Of a DNA stretch of 64,000 nt, positions 25,126 through 34,749 are shown piece after piece. The number at the start of each line of letters is the position of its first letter. Within the stretch, counting starts at the first letter, position 1. Source of the DNA: Dickeya zeae NCPPB 2538 (lineage in GTDB: Bacteria; Pseudomonadota; Gammaproteobacteria; Enterobacterales; Enterobacteriaceae); the NCBI RefSeq assembly GCF_000406165.1, contig NZ_CM001977.1:1351498-1415497 (forward strand), in the 5' to 3' direction. The translations under genes and the position numbers were made by a program. The notes beneath the pieces were generated by a model. The model was not told where the DNA came from. It saw nothing but the letters and a program-made list of their open reading frames with translations, and did no database searches.

Positions 25126-26039
25126 GTCTGTCTCACTCTTTTTTGACGCTGCAACCGGAAACCGAAACCGACTGGCTGGCGCGGCTCAACGCCGGAGGAT
25201 GTTTTGTGCTTGCTGAGGCGGCACTCAACGACGCCGTGCCCTGGCTGGCGGAGCGATGGGGGGGAAGCCTGGAACAGACCCGGCTGTATTGGGGGGAGGC
25301 CGGGCGGGTGCACGCGTCGGTCTCGCCGTATTGCATTCCCGTTCACCCGACTAACTGGGCGCAGGTGCGCGAGCACGTACTAACGCAGGAAGGATGGGGC
25401 ATCGGCGTGCAACTGGCGTGGTTTATGCAGGCCTACTCGCCGCTCGATCAACTGCGGGAACTGGTGAAACACCTGCGCCAATGGAGCCTGGTTGCTACGC
25501 AGGAAGGCGACAGCGCGATTCTGCGCGTCAGTGACTGGCAGGTGGTTCAGCCGTTGTTGTTCGCCAGTACGGTAGAGGAAGCCACCGCGCTGTACGGGCC
25601 GATCGCCACATTTTGCGCGCTAGCGCCAGACGGCAGCCTGCAAAGTCTGAGCCTGACGGAGCGCGTCGCACACCATCTGCCGGAGACCTTGCCGCGTGCG
25701 CTCAGTGAGGCGCAGTGGCAGGCGCTGCTGGCCCCCTCGCTGCGTAATACGCTGGAAAGCTACATGGCGCACCTGCGAGAGCATCATGCGCGTTGGCAGG
25801 AAAGCGACGACGACAGCTTGCTGGATTTTACCCACCAGCAAACTGAGCAAGCCCGTATTCAGGGGTTCAACAACGACCGCGATATCGTGCGTTATCTGGC
25901 GCTTGCCACCGAACTGACACCTGACTTCATTCAGCAGCCGTGGGCACAAACCATTTTGTCGCAGCCGGAGTATATCGGCGCACAAAACCGGATGGATCGC
26001 CTGTATCAGGCGGCAATTGACCAACTGGACGACGCATAA
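25122..26039 (+). CDS. DUF4123 domain protein, T6SS effector adaptor (second)
   Basis: A 305-residue protein starting at GTG 25122, overlapping the previous gene by four bases. Residues 1-190 have the DUF4123 pattern (DWLARLNAGGCFVLAEAALND, then VQLAWFMQAYSPLDQLRELVKHLRQW and RVSDWQVVQPLLFAS). The C-terminal part is helical. It ends 17 bases before rhs with AACAGGAC between. Two adaptors in a row before one rhs gene is unusual; perhaps one serves the PAAR-lipase. Function inferred from family and place. Confidence 0.78.
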   Translation: MSLSHSFLTLQPETETDWLARLNAGGCFVLAEAALNDAVPWLAERWGGSLEQTRLYWGEAGRVHASVSPYCIPVHPTNWAQVREHVLTQEGWGIGVQLAWFMQAYSPLDQLRELVKHLRQWSLVATQEGDSAILRVSDWQVVQPLLFASTVEEATALYGPIATFCALAPDGSLQSLSLTERVAHHLPETLPRALSEAQWQALLAPSLRNTLESYMAHLREHHARWQESDDDSLLDFTHQQTEQARIQGFNNDRDIVRYLALATELTPDFIQQPWAQTILSQPEYIGAQNRMDRLYQAAIDQLDDA

Positions 26040-26056
26040 TCTAACAGGACGTTTTC

Positions 26057-29000
26057 ATGAGCGAGAATAAAAAAGCGACGCTGATGTCGAGCGAAGAAGC
26101 CGCCAGTCAGAATTTTTCCACCGATAACAAGATCTCGGGTGGGTGCGCCAAATGTGGCTGCGAAGTGCTGATTCATTACCACTATGACTCGGGAAAGCCG
26201 GTGCCCAACGCACCGTTTGTGTTGATTGACAGCAATAAGACCGAAATTCACGGCAAAACCGATGCCAACGGGTTGTGCAAAATCTACGACATGGGGTGCG
26301 CTAGCTTCACGCTGATGCTGGATGAAGGCTCTGACGACTTCACTCCCCGTGAAACCGTGGAAAACAACCCGGTGTTACAGTCGAACCCGGCGTATGCCAC
26401 GCTGGCAGGTGAGTATTTCACGCTGTTTTTGTTGCTGCGTAAGCAAGGTCTGGTGAGCTATGACGCCGACGACAGTAGCGATCGCCATGTTGATGTGGAT
26501 GGTGCCGGGCTATTTACGTCCATTCCCAAAGAGTACCGCAAATCCTATGACCGCTTCTGGGAGCTGGATAAACGGGTTAATCGCGGTAGCCGCGATCTTA
26601 AACGGGCGGTCAATAAAATTCACCACAGCCTGGCGGCAGAAGTGGCGGACAAAGGCGGTGATGATAATGCGGCGTTGATGCTGTTTTGCGAAATCGCGCT
26701 GGGGTTTATTCCCGTGGTCGGGCAGGCCATGGATGTGTACGCGATTGGCGAGTGGAGCTGGCAGTCGTATAAAGAGCCGGCAAAACTGGAAGACCCGTTA
26801 CATCTCGCAGAAGGCGCGCTTTGTGCCATCGGCGTCATTCCTGGGCTGGGTGATGCGTTGAAGGTCAGCGGACGAGCGATCATCCGTGCGCTCAAAGAGG
26901 CAACCCCCAAAGAGCTGCAATTTGCCATCAAAACTATCCGCAGCCTGTCTGACGGTAACCTGATCAAAGGGCTGACCAAACTGCGTTCTGAACTGCGACA
27001 TTACGGCGCGCAGGCCAAAGATCTGTTGCTGAAGATTCATGCGGCGCTCAAACAAGTGCTGGCCGAGTCAAAGTTGAAGAACAACTGGATCGTATCGCTG
27101 ATGAAAGACAGCTTCAGCGCCATGATCACTGCACTGGAAAAGCTGATCGCCAAATATGACAGCGCGCTGGCATACATTGAAACCAAATTTGATGAATTCA
27201 TCGGCAAGGTTGTCACCCGTGTGACCGGCACCCCCCGGCCGAAAGGCAGCATCGCCAACGCTACCGCTGCACCCAAAGCAACCGCTACACCCAAAAGCTC
27301 CACGCACGCAGAAAGTCAGTCCGCTAAACCCTCGGCACACAGTGAAAGCAAACCGGCCGCGAAACCGAAACAGTCATCGGAAGGGATGGAAGACATCAAC
27401 GCCGGGAGTAATAAGGGCGAGCATCTGGATAACACCTCACAGAAGAAAAAAGCCGGGGAGGACGACAAGGCGTGCAGCGCCAACAGCAAACACTGCCAGA
27501 GTGAAGGCGAGCCGGTGGATATGGCGACCGGCTATGTGGTGGATTGGCGCACCGATTTCACACTCGGTGGCCTGTTGCCGCTGGTGATGAAGCGCTATTA
27601 CCGCTCTGGCGGCGAGCGCAAGCCGGGACTGCTGGGGGCGTTGTGGCGCAGCAACTGGGACATGAGCCTGACGCTGGAAAGTGGTGTCGCCACGCTGACC
27701 GACGGTGAATTCAACCAGGCGGTATTTGTGCTGCCTGAAGAGGGGGAGCAGAGCCGGGCGGCGTCCAACCCGTCATGGCGGCTGAGCCGCCAGCAAGGGC
27801 AACTGGTGTTACAGCACGTAGACGGGCTGTGCTACCGCTTTGAGCACGCGTTGGGGCTGCACCTGTGCCTGACCGCGATCGAAGACCGGTCGGGCAATCG
27901 CATCACCTTGTTGTGGGACCGCGCCGAACTGTGCTGGATTAGCCTACCGGACGGGCGGCTGGTCCACGTGGAAACACAACGGCGGCGGATAACCAGGCTG
28001 ACGCTGTGCGACGAGCACCGCCAGCCGCTGAAAATGCTGGTCAGTTATCAGTATGATGCGCAAGGCTATTTGCTGAACGTGCGAGCGGGGGAAGGGCGCA
28101 ATTTCGACTATCACTACTCGCCGCAGGGCTGGCTGCTGCGCTGGTCAGATTTAGCGCACACCTGGGTTGAGCACGAGTACGACGCCGAGGGTCGCTCGCG
28201 GCGTGACCGCACGGCAGGCGGGTTCTGGCCGGGCGAGTTTCGTTACGACGATGACGCCTTCACCAGCCATTACCACAGCGGGTTTGGTGGCGTCACCACC
28301 TATGTCCGCGATGCGCGCAACAACATTCTGCTGCGCCGGGAGCCGGACGGCGGGGAATACCGCTTCGAGTGGGTGGATAACCAGCTGGTGGCGGAGATTG
28401 ACCCGCTGGGCGGACGCACCGAATATCAGCGCAATGACTGGGGACAGGTGACGGCGGTGACCCTGCCGGACGGGGCCACGTATCGCTATGATTACGATGA
28501 TGACGGCCAGTTGCTGGCCTATACCGACCCGATGGGCAGCACCTGGCGTTATACCCGCGATGCGGCAGGGCGGGTGGAAACGGTGAGCGACCCGGAAGGG
28601 CGGACGTGGCAGCACAGCTATTCGCCGCAGGGGCTGTTATCCGGCGTGACCGGGCCGGACGGCAGGGGGCAGCGTTATCACTACAACCGTCGCGGGCTGC
28701 TGGAGCGTCTGGAGGCGGAAGGCACCTCGCCGGTGACCTTTTTCTACGACGGCCATGACCGGCTGACGGAGCGGCACATTGCGCATGAGCAGGGCGTGCA
28801 GGTGCGGCGGTGGGTGTACGAAGGCGGTCGTGAGACGCCGGAGAAGGTGATTTACGAAGACGGCAGCGAAACCCGGTTTGGTTACGACGGTGAAGGGAAC
28901 CTGACGTCGGTGACGGACGCGCTGGGCCAGCGTTACCAGTTCCGCTACGGCGCGTTCGACAACCTGCTGGAGGCGACCGACCCGCTGGGGGCGAGTGTCC

Positions 29001-31042
29001 GCTATCATTATAATGCGGAGTCAGCGTTCGCCGGGGTGACCAACAGTCAGGGGCAGACGTGGCAGTACCGGTTTGACACGGCGGGTCGGCTCAGCGAGGA
29101 GCAGCATTACGACGGCCGGGTGTACCGTTATGACTACGACGTGGCGGGGCAACTGGCGAGCCGACAGGCCCCGGACGGCAGCCGGCTGGTGTACGGGTAT
29201 GACGCGGGCGGTCGGCTGAGCGCGATTGAGGCGGTACGGGCCGACGGGGCCAGCGAAGGCACGACGACCTTTGCGTATGACCTGTCGGGTCGGCTGCTGA
29301 AGGCGGCGAGCCCGGACGCGGTGGTGGAGTATGCGTACAACCGTGCCGGACAGGTGGTGAGTGAAACGGTCAACGGCGAGGCGGTGGCGTCGGGGTATGA
29401 CGCGGCGGGGCAACGCAGTGCGGTGTCGGGGCTGCTGGCGTCGCTGAGCCTGGGGTGGCAGGGGGGCCGTCTGACGACGCTGGGCATCGGTTCGCACCAG
29501 CCGCTGACATTCAGTCACACGGCGTCGGGAGAAGAGCGGCAGCGCAGCAACGGGGCGGGCTTCGCGTTGCGGCACGAGTGGAGTGCCACCGGGCTGCTGT
29601 CGCGTCAGGCACTGGAAGGTGTTAGCGGGGTGCTGGAGCGGCGTTACCAGTACGACGTGCTGGACCGTCTGACGGGCATCAGCGACAGCCACTGGGGCGA
29701 GCAGGCGCTGCGGCTGAACGGCACGGGCCAGGTGGTGGCGGAGCGGCGCGAGCAGGGTCGCCAGCAACAGGCGCGGCTGTTTGGTTACGACAGCGAGCAG
29801 AACCTGTGCGAGGTATCGGCGATAGTGCCGGACGGGGCAGGCAGGCTGTCGACGGCCAATGCGGTGGTGCAGTCCTCTGCGGGGTATGATGCGGCAGGGC
29901 GGGTGGTGAGGCGTGGCGACAGCCGGTATCAGTACGACGCCTGCGGTCGGCTGGTGAACAAACGGGAAAGCCGCGCCGGTTTCCGGCCACGGGAAACGCA
30001 GTTCGAGTGGGACGCACAGGACCGGCTGGTGCGGGTGAGGATGCCGGACGGGGTGCGGTGGCGGTACCGTTACGACGCGTTTGGACGTCGAATCAGCAAG
30101 GTGCGCGAGGGTCAGGAGCCGTCGGCGCAGGCGGTAGCACGGGTGGCGTACCGGTGGGACGGCGACCAGTTGTCGGGCCAGACGCAGTACCGTGCTGACG
30201 GAAGCGTGGCGCGGGCGGTGCAGTGGGTGTACGAGCCGGGGAATTTCCGGCCGCTGGCGCAGGTTGAGGAGAAGGACGCGCGCACGCAACTGCACTACAT
30301 CGTGACGGACCTGACGGGAACGGCGCGGGAGCTGTGCAGCGAGACGGGCGAGGTGCACTGGCGGGGCGAGCAGGGGCTGTGGGGCGCGCACCGGGAAGAG
30401 AAAATCCCCATCCCGTTACGGCGCTGGCTGGGCGATGCGGCGAACGAGGAAGTGTACTGCGAGCTGCGCTATCAGGGGCAGGTGTACGACGCGGAAACGG
30501 GGCTGTATTATAACCGGCATCGGTATTTTGACCCGTCGCTGGGGCAGTATATCTCGGCGGACCCGATAGGGCTGGCAGGGGGACTGAGGCCGCAGGGGTA
30601 TGTGCATAACCCGATGGAGTGGGTGGATCCGCTGGGGTTGGCGGGATGTCCAGAGGCTAAGTTAAAAGAACGTGGCTTTACGGGTGTAGTACGAAATGAA
30701 AGAGGTGGTTTAGATTATTCTAATAGTAATGCGCTCTATAATAATCCTGAGCGTCTTAAACCCGATGGAAGCCCTGCTAACCCGATAGTGAAGATAAAAT
30801 ATACTGGTGATTATCAGGGCGATTTCAAAGCTGCGAGTCAGGCTGGGTTTGGGCAGAATTCAACTCCTAGCCTAAATGGAAACAGTTATGTTTGGCACCA
30901 TTTAGATGATTATGACCCTAAAACGGGAATGGGGACAATGCAGTTAGTAAGAACTGATGCACATAATGGAATTTCTCATGTTGGTGGTGTAAGTCAGTAT
31001 CAAGCTGCTACAGGGGAAAAATATACTTTTAAAACATGGTGA
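26057..31042 (+). CDS. Full-length Rhs T6SS effector with WHH nuclease tip
   Basis: A 1661-residue Rhs polymorphic toxin. Residues 1-110 hold a Cys-rich motif (CAKCGC) and an Ig/transthyretin-like fold (HYHYDSGKPVPNAPFVLID). Hydrophobic helices follow near 215-280. A low-complexity Ala/Pro/Lys/Ser linker spans about 390-470. The Rhs shell begins at PVDMATGYVVDWRTDF and carries many YD repeats. The core ends at DPLGL (1524-1528), where self-cleavage is expected. The 133-residue tip has YVWHHLDDY (W1613-H1614-H1615) and GTMQLVRTDAHNGISHVGG, marking an HNH-superfamily WHH nuclease. No PAAR is seen, so VgrG loading probably uses the DUF4123 proteins. The tip is AT-rich while the core is GC-rich. 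Confidence 0.94.
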   Translation: MSENKKATLMSSEEAASQNFSTDNKISGGCAKCGCEVLIHYHYDSGKPVPNAPFVLIDSNKTEIHGKTDANGLCKIYDMGCASFTLMLDEGSDDFTPRETVENNPVLQSNPAYATLAGEYFTLFLLLRKQGLVSYDADDSSDRHVDVDGAGLFTSIPKEYRKSYDRFWELDKRVNRGSRDLKRAVNKIHHSLAAEVADKGGDDNAALMLFCEIALGFIPVVGQAMDVYAIGEWSWQSYKEPAKLEDPLHLAEGALCAIGVIPGLGDALKVSGRAIIRALKEATPKELQFAIKTIRSLSDGNLIKGLTKLRSELRHYGAQAKDLLLKIHAALKQVLAESKLKNNWIVSLMKDSFSAMITALEKLIAKYDSALAYIETKFDEFIGKVVTRVTGTPRPKGSIANATAAPKATATPKSSTHAESQSAKPSAHSESKPAAKPKQSSEGMEDINAGSNKGEHLDNTSQKKKAGEDDKACSANSKHCQSEGEPVDMATGYVVDWRTDFTLGGLLPLVMKRYYRSGGERKPGLLGALWRSNWDMSLTLESGVATLTDGEFNQAVFVLPEEGEQSRAASNPSWRLSRQQGQLVLQHVDGLCYRFEHALGLHLCLTAIEDRSGNRITLLWDRAELCWISLPDGRLVHVETQRRRITRLTLCDEHRQPLKMLVSYQYDAQGYLLNVRAGEGRNFDYHYSPQGWLLRWSDLAHTWVEHEYDAEGRSRRDRTAGGFWPGEFRYDDDAFTSHYHSGFGGVTTYVRDARNNILLRREPDGGEYRFEWVDNQLVAEIDPLGGRTEYQRNDWGQVTAVTLPDGATYRYDYDDDGQLLAYTDPMGSTWRYTRDAAGRVETVSDPEGRTWQHSYSPQGLLSGVTGPDGRGQRYHYNRRGLLERLEAEGTSPVTFFYDGHDRLTERHIAHEQGVQVRRWVYEGGRETPEKVIYEDGSETRFGYDGEGNLTSVTDALGQRYQFRYGAFDNLLEATDPLGASVRYHYNAESAFAGVTNSQGQTWQYRFDTAGRLSEEQHYDGRVYRYDYDVAGQLASRQAPDGSRLVYGYDAGGRLSAIEAVRADGASEGTTTFAYDLSGRLLKAASPDAVVEYAYNRAGQVVSETVNGEAVASGYDAAGQRSAVSGLLASLSLGWQGGRLTTLGIGSHQPLTFSHTASGEERQRSNGAGFALRHEWSATGLLSRQALEGVSGVLERRYQYDVLDRLTGISDSHWGEQALRLNGTGQVVAERREQGRQQQARLFGYDSEQNLCEVSAIVPDGAGRLSTANAVVQSSAGYDAAGRVVRRGDSRYQYDACGRLVNKRESRAGFRPRETQFEWDAQDRLVRVRMPDGVRWRYRYDAFGRRISKVREGQEPSAQAVARVAYRWDGDQLSGQTQYRADGSVARAVQWVYEPGNFRPLAQVEEKDARTQLHYIVTDLTGTARELCSETGEVHWRGEQGLWGAHREEKIPIPLRRWLGDAANEEVYCELRYQGQVYDAETGLYYNRHRYFDPSLGQYISADPIGLAGGLRPQGYVHNPMEWVDPLGLAGCPEAKLKERGFTGVVRNERGGLDYSNSNALYNNPERLKPDGSPANPIVKIKYTGDYQGDFKAASQAGFGQNSTPSLNGNSYVWHHLDDYDPKTGMGTMQLVRTDAHNGISHVGGVSQYQAATGEKYTFKTW

Positions 31043-31051
31043 GGATTAAAT

Positions 31052-31495
31052 ATGGCTGAGCTTATCTCTCCTCAAAAAGAATTAACCGTTCAAGATATGA
31101 ACGATTTTGAATCTATGTTCTCGGTTTCTATTCCTGATTCCTTTAAAGAACATTATACTAGGATTAATGGTGGTTTCGTTTCTGAATCGGATGTTGAAGC
31201 TGAGTTGTGGGGATTGCCTGTAAATGGATTTAATCCTATTAAGTATGGACAGGTAACTATTGAAAAACTAATTGAAGATATCCAGGAAATAGAACCTGAT
31301 GATGGGCAGTATGGTGCCTGGGGGTATAAGGAGTTTGTACCTTTTGCTTATGATTTTGGTGGTAATGTAATCTTTATCTCATTGAGGAATGATGATTGGG
31401 GTGAGATTTATTTATATGCCCAAGATGGTGGTAATATTATTCATATTGATACATCCTTTACATCTTTCTTGAAGCGTTTTTATAAAATAAATTAA
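31052..31495 (+). CDS. SMI1/KNR4 (SUKH) immunity protein for the WHH nuclease
   Basis: A 147-residue cytoplasmic protein with the SUKH pattern: ISPQKELTVQDMNDFESMF, IPDSFKEHYTRINGG, WGLPVNGFNP, FVPFAYDFGGNVIFISL. SUKH proteins commonly neutralise nuclease tips of polymorphic toxins. It starts nine bases after the rhs stop codon and is AT-rich like the tip. A strong terminator follows. Confidence 0.88.
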   Translation: MAELISPQKELTVQDMNDFESMFSVSIPDSFKEHYTRINGGFVSESDVEAELWGLPVNGFNPIKYGQVTIEKLIEDIQEIEPDDGQYGAWGYKEFVPFAYDFGGNVIFISLRNDDWGEIYLYAQDGGNIIHIDTSFTSFLKRFYKIN

Positions 31496-31516
31496 TGTTG
31501 TTTAGAAAAAGAGAAA

Positions 31517-31556
31517 TAAAAGCCGGAAGCGATCTCAAGATCCTTCCGGCTTTTTA
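31517..31556 (+). terminator. Cassette terminator 1
   Basis: AGCCGGAAGCGATC, loop TCAA, GATCCTTCCGGCT, then TTTTT. The same hairpin, with small changes, recurs after four other immunity genes in this island (34031, 34695, 38380, 39772). The convergent SymE-like piece next to it is also repeated. Confidence 0.9.
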
Positions 31557-31574
31557 ATTTAGCAGCCAGCGTGA

Positions 31575-31859
31575 TTACGCCAGCATTGTCCCCGGTTCAG
31601 CACGAAGGATGATCTTACCGGGCAGGGCTTCAATGCTGAACGGCGGGGTGAGTAAGCCGCTTTGGGTGAGCCAGTCGCCTGCCAGCGTCAGTTCGCCGTT
31701 GTCACTTACCCAATCAGCCCCTTCTGTCTCGTTGCTATCCAGTTCGGCCACCAGCGCGGCGATATCGGTGTCGTCGTCCAGCCGTGTCAGCATCAGCCCG
31801 TTGCGGTACAGGCTGATACGAAACAACGTCCCGGCGGTAAAACCGGCCTGTGCTAGCGA
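31575..31859 (-). pseudogene. Truncated SymE-like gene, remnant 1
   Basis: The minus strand encodes about the last 94 residues of the SymE-like protein that is complete at 34750-35100 (FTAGTLFRISLYRNGLMLTRLDDDTDIAALVAELD and GELTLAGDWLTQSGLLTPPFSIEALPGKI). The N-terminal coding part is missing: the homology stops at about 31859, where rhs core sequence begins on the opposite strand. There is a microhomology GCYAGYG at the junction. The apparent start codon there is an artefact of the join. Confidence 0.8.
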
Positions 31860-33642
31860 GGGCACGACGACCTTTGCCTATGACCTGTCGGGGAGGCTGC
31901 TGAAGGCGGCGAGCCCGGACGCGGTGGTAGAGTATGCGTACAACCGTGCCGGACAGGTGGTGAGTGAAACGGTCAACGGCGAGGCGGTGGCGTCGGGGTA
32001 TGACGCGGCGGGGCAACGCAGTGCGGTGTCGGGGCTGCTGGCGTCGCTGAGCCTGGGATGGCAGGGTGGCCGGCTGACGACGCTGGGCATCGGTTCGCAC
32101 CAGCCGCTGACGTTCAGCCACACGGCGTCGGGAGAAGAGCGGCAGCGCAGCAACGGGGCGGGCTTCGCGCTGCGGCACGAGTGGAGTGCTGCGGGGCTGC
32201 TGTCGCGTCAGGCACTGGAAGGCGTGAGCGGGGTGCTGGAGCGGCGTTACCAGTACGACGAGCTGGACCGTCTGACGGGCATCAGCGACAGCCACTGGGG
32301 CGAGCAGGCGCTGCGGCTGAACGGCACGGGTCAGGTGGTGGCGGAGCGGCGCGAGCAGGGACGCCAGCAGCAGGCGCGGCTGTTTGGTTACGACAGCGAG
32401 CAGAACCTGTGCGAGGTATCGGCGATAGTGCCGGACGGGGCAGGCAGGCTGTCGACGGCCAATGCGGTGGTGCAGGCTTCTGCGGGTTATGATGCGGCAG
32501 GGCGGGTGGTGATGCGTGGCGACAGCCGGTATCAGTACGACGCCTGCGGTCGGCTGGTGAACAAACGGGAAAGCCGCGCCGGTTTCCGGCCACGGGAAAC
32601 GCAGTTCGAGTGGGATGCACAGGACCGGCTGGTGCGGGTGAGGCTGCCGGACGGGGCGCGGTGGCGCTACCGTTATGACGCGTTCGGTCGTCGAATCAGC
32701 AAGGTGCGCGAGGGCCAGGAGCCGTCGGCGCAGGCGGTAGCGCGGGTGGCGTACCGGTGGGACGGCGACCAGCTGTCGGGCCAGACGCAGTACCGTGCGG
32801 ACGGAAGCGTGGCGCGGGCGGTGCAGTGGGTGTACGAGCCGGGGAATTTCCGGCCGCTGGCGCAGGTGGAGGAGAAGGACGCGCGCACGCAACTGCACTA
32901 CATCGTGACGGACCTGACGGGAACGGCGCGGGAGCTGTGCAGCGAAGCGGGCGAGGTACACTGGCGGGGCGAGCAGGGGCTGTGGGGCGCGCACCGGGAA
33001 GAGAAAATCCCCATTCCGTTACGACGCTGGCTGGGCGATGCAGCGAACGAGGAGGTGTACTGCGAGCTGCGTTATCAGGGGCAGGTGTACGATGCGGAGA
33101 CGGGGCTGTATTATAACCGTCACCGGTATTATGACCCGTCGCTGGGGCAGTATATCTCGGCGGATCCGATAGGGCTGGCAGGGGGGCTGAGGCCGCAGGG
33201 GTATGTGCATAACCCGATGGAGTGGGTGGATCCGTTTGGGTTAGCTACAAGACCGAATAATGGTAAATACCATATTTTCCATGACCATCAAGTCGATTCA
33301 GCTAATAGATACGCAAGTGATAGCGTCCAATTTAGACAGGCTAATAAAGAGCTTATATCACAGTTAGAAACTGATTCTTCATTTAGAAAAGATATGTTCC
33401 GTCGATATCCTGAGCTTTCGGAATGGTCTAAGTCGGGAAATATGTCTACAAGTCCTCCGGGGATGACGTGGCATCATCATGAGGATGTAAATAGACTTGT
33501 ATTAGTTGATCGTGGAGATCATTCTGCAAACCATGCTCTTTATCATCCGACAGGAAAAGGTGGTCGAGATATATGGGGTGGTGGGAAAGATGGTAGAAAA
33601 GGTAAACTGGATGGTGCTACGGGAGAAAAGAGATGCAAATAG
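31860..33642 (+). pseudogene. Displaced rhs 3' end with second WHH-type nuclease tip
   Basis: The frame continues the rhs core from GTTTFAYDLSGR to DPFGLA, nearly identical to the full gene from 29258 onward, but lacks the first ~1070 codons and a proper start. The new AT-rich tip of about 132 residues contains TWHHHEDVNRLVLVDRGDHSANHALYHPTGKGG, an HNH/EndoVII-superfamily signature, and ends in GATGEKRCK. The reading frame upstream runs into antisense symE-like sequence, so I treat it as an orphan tip. It could be expressed only by fusion with the intact rhs through recombination over the ~1.4-kb core. Confidence 0.85.
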
Positions 33643-33986
33643 TTAAAAGAGAGAAAGTGAGGTTGTCTGATTTTATTGTTTTTATTAGAAATAATATTGG
33701 TGAAATAAAAGGCGATTTTTGTTTGTATTGTGAGGATTCAGATGAACCACTATCTAAAGATATGTGGTGTTATGTAGATGATTATCCTACCGGAGATGAT
33801 GATGGGAATGACGTTTTCTCTGACTTCGTTGTGATTAATAAATTGGAATTGCTCTATTATGGTGAGCAATTTGTTGATGTTGTGAATAATGTATTAATGC
33901 AGATGGGTAATCCCAGCGTTGATATAATGATCGAGGCTCTTGATTATTATATGGAGAATGATGACTTTTTAGATTTTGATGAGTAG
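33633..33986 (+). CDS. Probable immunity protein for the second tip
   Basis: A 117-residue acidic protein overlapping the toxin end by ten bases. Sequence includes FIVFIRNNIGEIKGDFCLYC and LELLYYGEQFVDVVNNVLMQMGNPSVDIMIEALDYYMEND. I cannot name a family with confidence. Low GC, coupling to the tip and a following cassette terminator support an immunity role. It can protect the cell even though its toxin is silent. Confidence 0.72.
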   Translation: MQIVKREKVRLSDFIVFIRNNIGEIKGDFCLYCEDSDEPLSKDMWCYVDDYPTGDDDGNDVFSDFVVINKLELLYYGEQFVDVVNNVLMQMGNPSVDIMIEALDYYMENDDFLDFDE

Positions 33987-34030
33987 GTTAAAATTAAATG
34001 TATATGCTCTGGTGGTTGTGAAATAAATAA

Positions 34031-34067
34031 AAGGCCGGAAGAGATCCAACGATCCTTCCGGTTTTTT
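34031..34067 (+). terminator. Cassette terminator 2
   Basis: CCGGAAGAGATC, loop CAAC, GATCCTTCCGG then TTTTTT; same hairpin as cassette terminator 1. Confidence 0.88.
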
Positions 34068-34069
34068 AT

Positions 34070-34126
34070 TTGGCTGTCAGCATGATTACGCCAGCATAGC
34101 ACCCGGTTCAGCCCGAAGGATGATCT
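34070..34126 (-). pseudogene. Truncated SymE-like gene, remnant 2
   Basis: Only the last ~18 codons of the SymE-like gene remain (reverse strand, equivalent to 31571-31612 and 34735-34790). Homology ends at 34126 and toxin-tip sequence of another cassette starts directly. Confidence 0.65.
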
Positions 34127-34330
34127 AAAGAGGGTGTTGGAATAGTATCAAGAAGTAAAATAAATCCGACGACAGGGCAACCATTCAGCTCAGCTAGGGA
34201 TGTTATCGCTAGAGATATTAAAGAGCTTAGAAGAGTTTATCCTGACGCTCCAAATGCTAAACTACGTGATTTGATTGATTTGAATAAATCAATGTATCCG
34301 GAAGTGAGATATAAAAACTTTGGGAGGTGA
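34127..34330 (+). pseudogene. Third rhs tip fragment
   Basis: An open frame without a start codon, ending at TGA 34328-34330. It reads RGVGIVSRSKINPTTGQPFS then SARDVIARDIKELRRVYPDA and PNAKLRDLIDLNKSMYPEVR. It is AT-rich, has no rhs core in front and is followed at once by a probable immunity gene, so it is best seen as the last ~65 residues of a displaced toxin tip. The toxin family is not recognised. Confidence 0.65.
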
Positions 34331-34334
34331 TTTT

Positions 34335-34685
34335 ATGTCTGGTAATGAAAAATTTGTTGACTCAATTTTTAATGAAGCGCTCGAAGATAATTTTCTTCGC
34401 TATAAAAATAGCTTAACAAAGGCACCTGATGAAGGTGTTGATGTCTATGCGAAAGCTAGAAGAGCTTTGTCGTCACTTAGTGATGAGGATAAAGAGGCTA
34501 TTTTTGATTTTTTTAAAATAACTATTACAGATACAGCGTCAATAATACTAGGGACTATTGATGGCTCTCATTTCCCTTCTGGAATAGATGATGATTTTAA
34601 ATTGATTTATGGTGATGAAGAGATCCAAGGAGATTTACAGGATCTGTTCATTGAAAAGGCAGAAGATAAGGGTATTTATAATTAA
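34335..34685 (+). CDS. Probable immunity protein for the third tip
   Basis: A 116-residue acidic protein (MSGNEKFVDSIFNEALEDNF; LSSLSDEDKEAIFDFFKITI). The start ATG 34335 has GGGAGGTGA at 34322-34330 at good spacing; the upstream frame beginning at 34320 reads through that site. No named family. It lies directly behind a toxin fragment and in front of a cassette terminator. Confidence 0.68.
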   Translation: MSGNEKFVDSIFNEALEDNFLRYKNSLTKAPDEGVDVYAKARRALSSLSDEDKEAIFDFFKITITDTASIILGTIDGSHFPSGIDDDFKLIYGDEEIQGDLQDLFIEKAEDKGIYN

Positions 34686-34694
34686 AAAATAAAG

Positions 34695-34731
34695 AAGCCG
34701 GAAGCGATCCAACGATCCTTCCGGCTTTTTT
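34695..34731 (+). terminator. Cassette terminator 3
   Basis: AAGCCGGAAGCGATC, loop CAAC, GATCCTTCCGGCTTTTTT. It lies between the third immunity gene and the convergent, intact SymE-like gene. Confidence 0.9.
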
Positions 34732-34749
34732 ATTTGGCCATCAGCGTGA

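Noticed and set aside
29021..30391. A 456-codon minus-strand frame and its copies at 31735 and 36126
   Set aside because: Mirror images of the rhs core; they recur only because the core is repeated.
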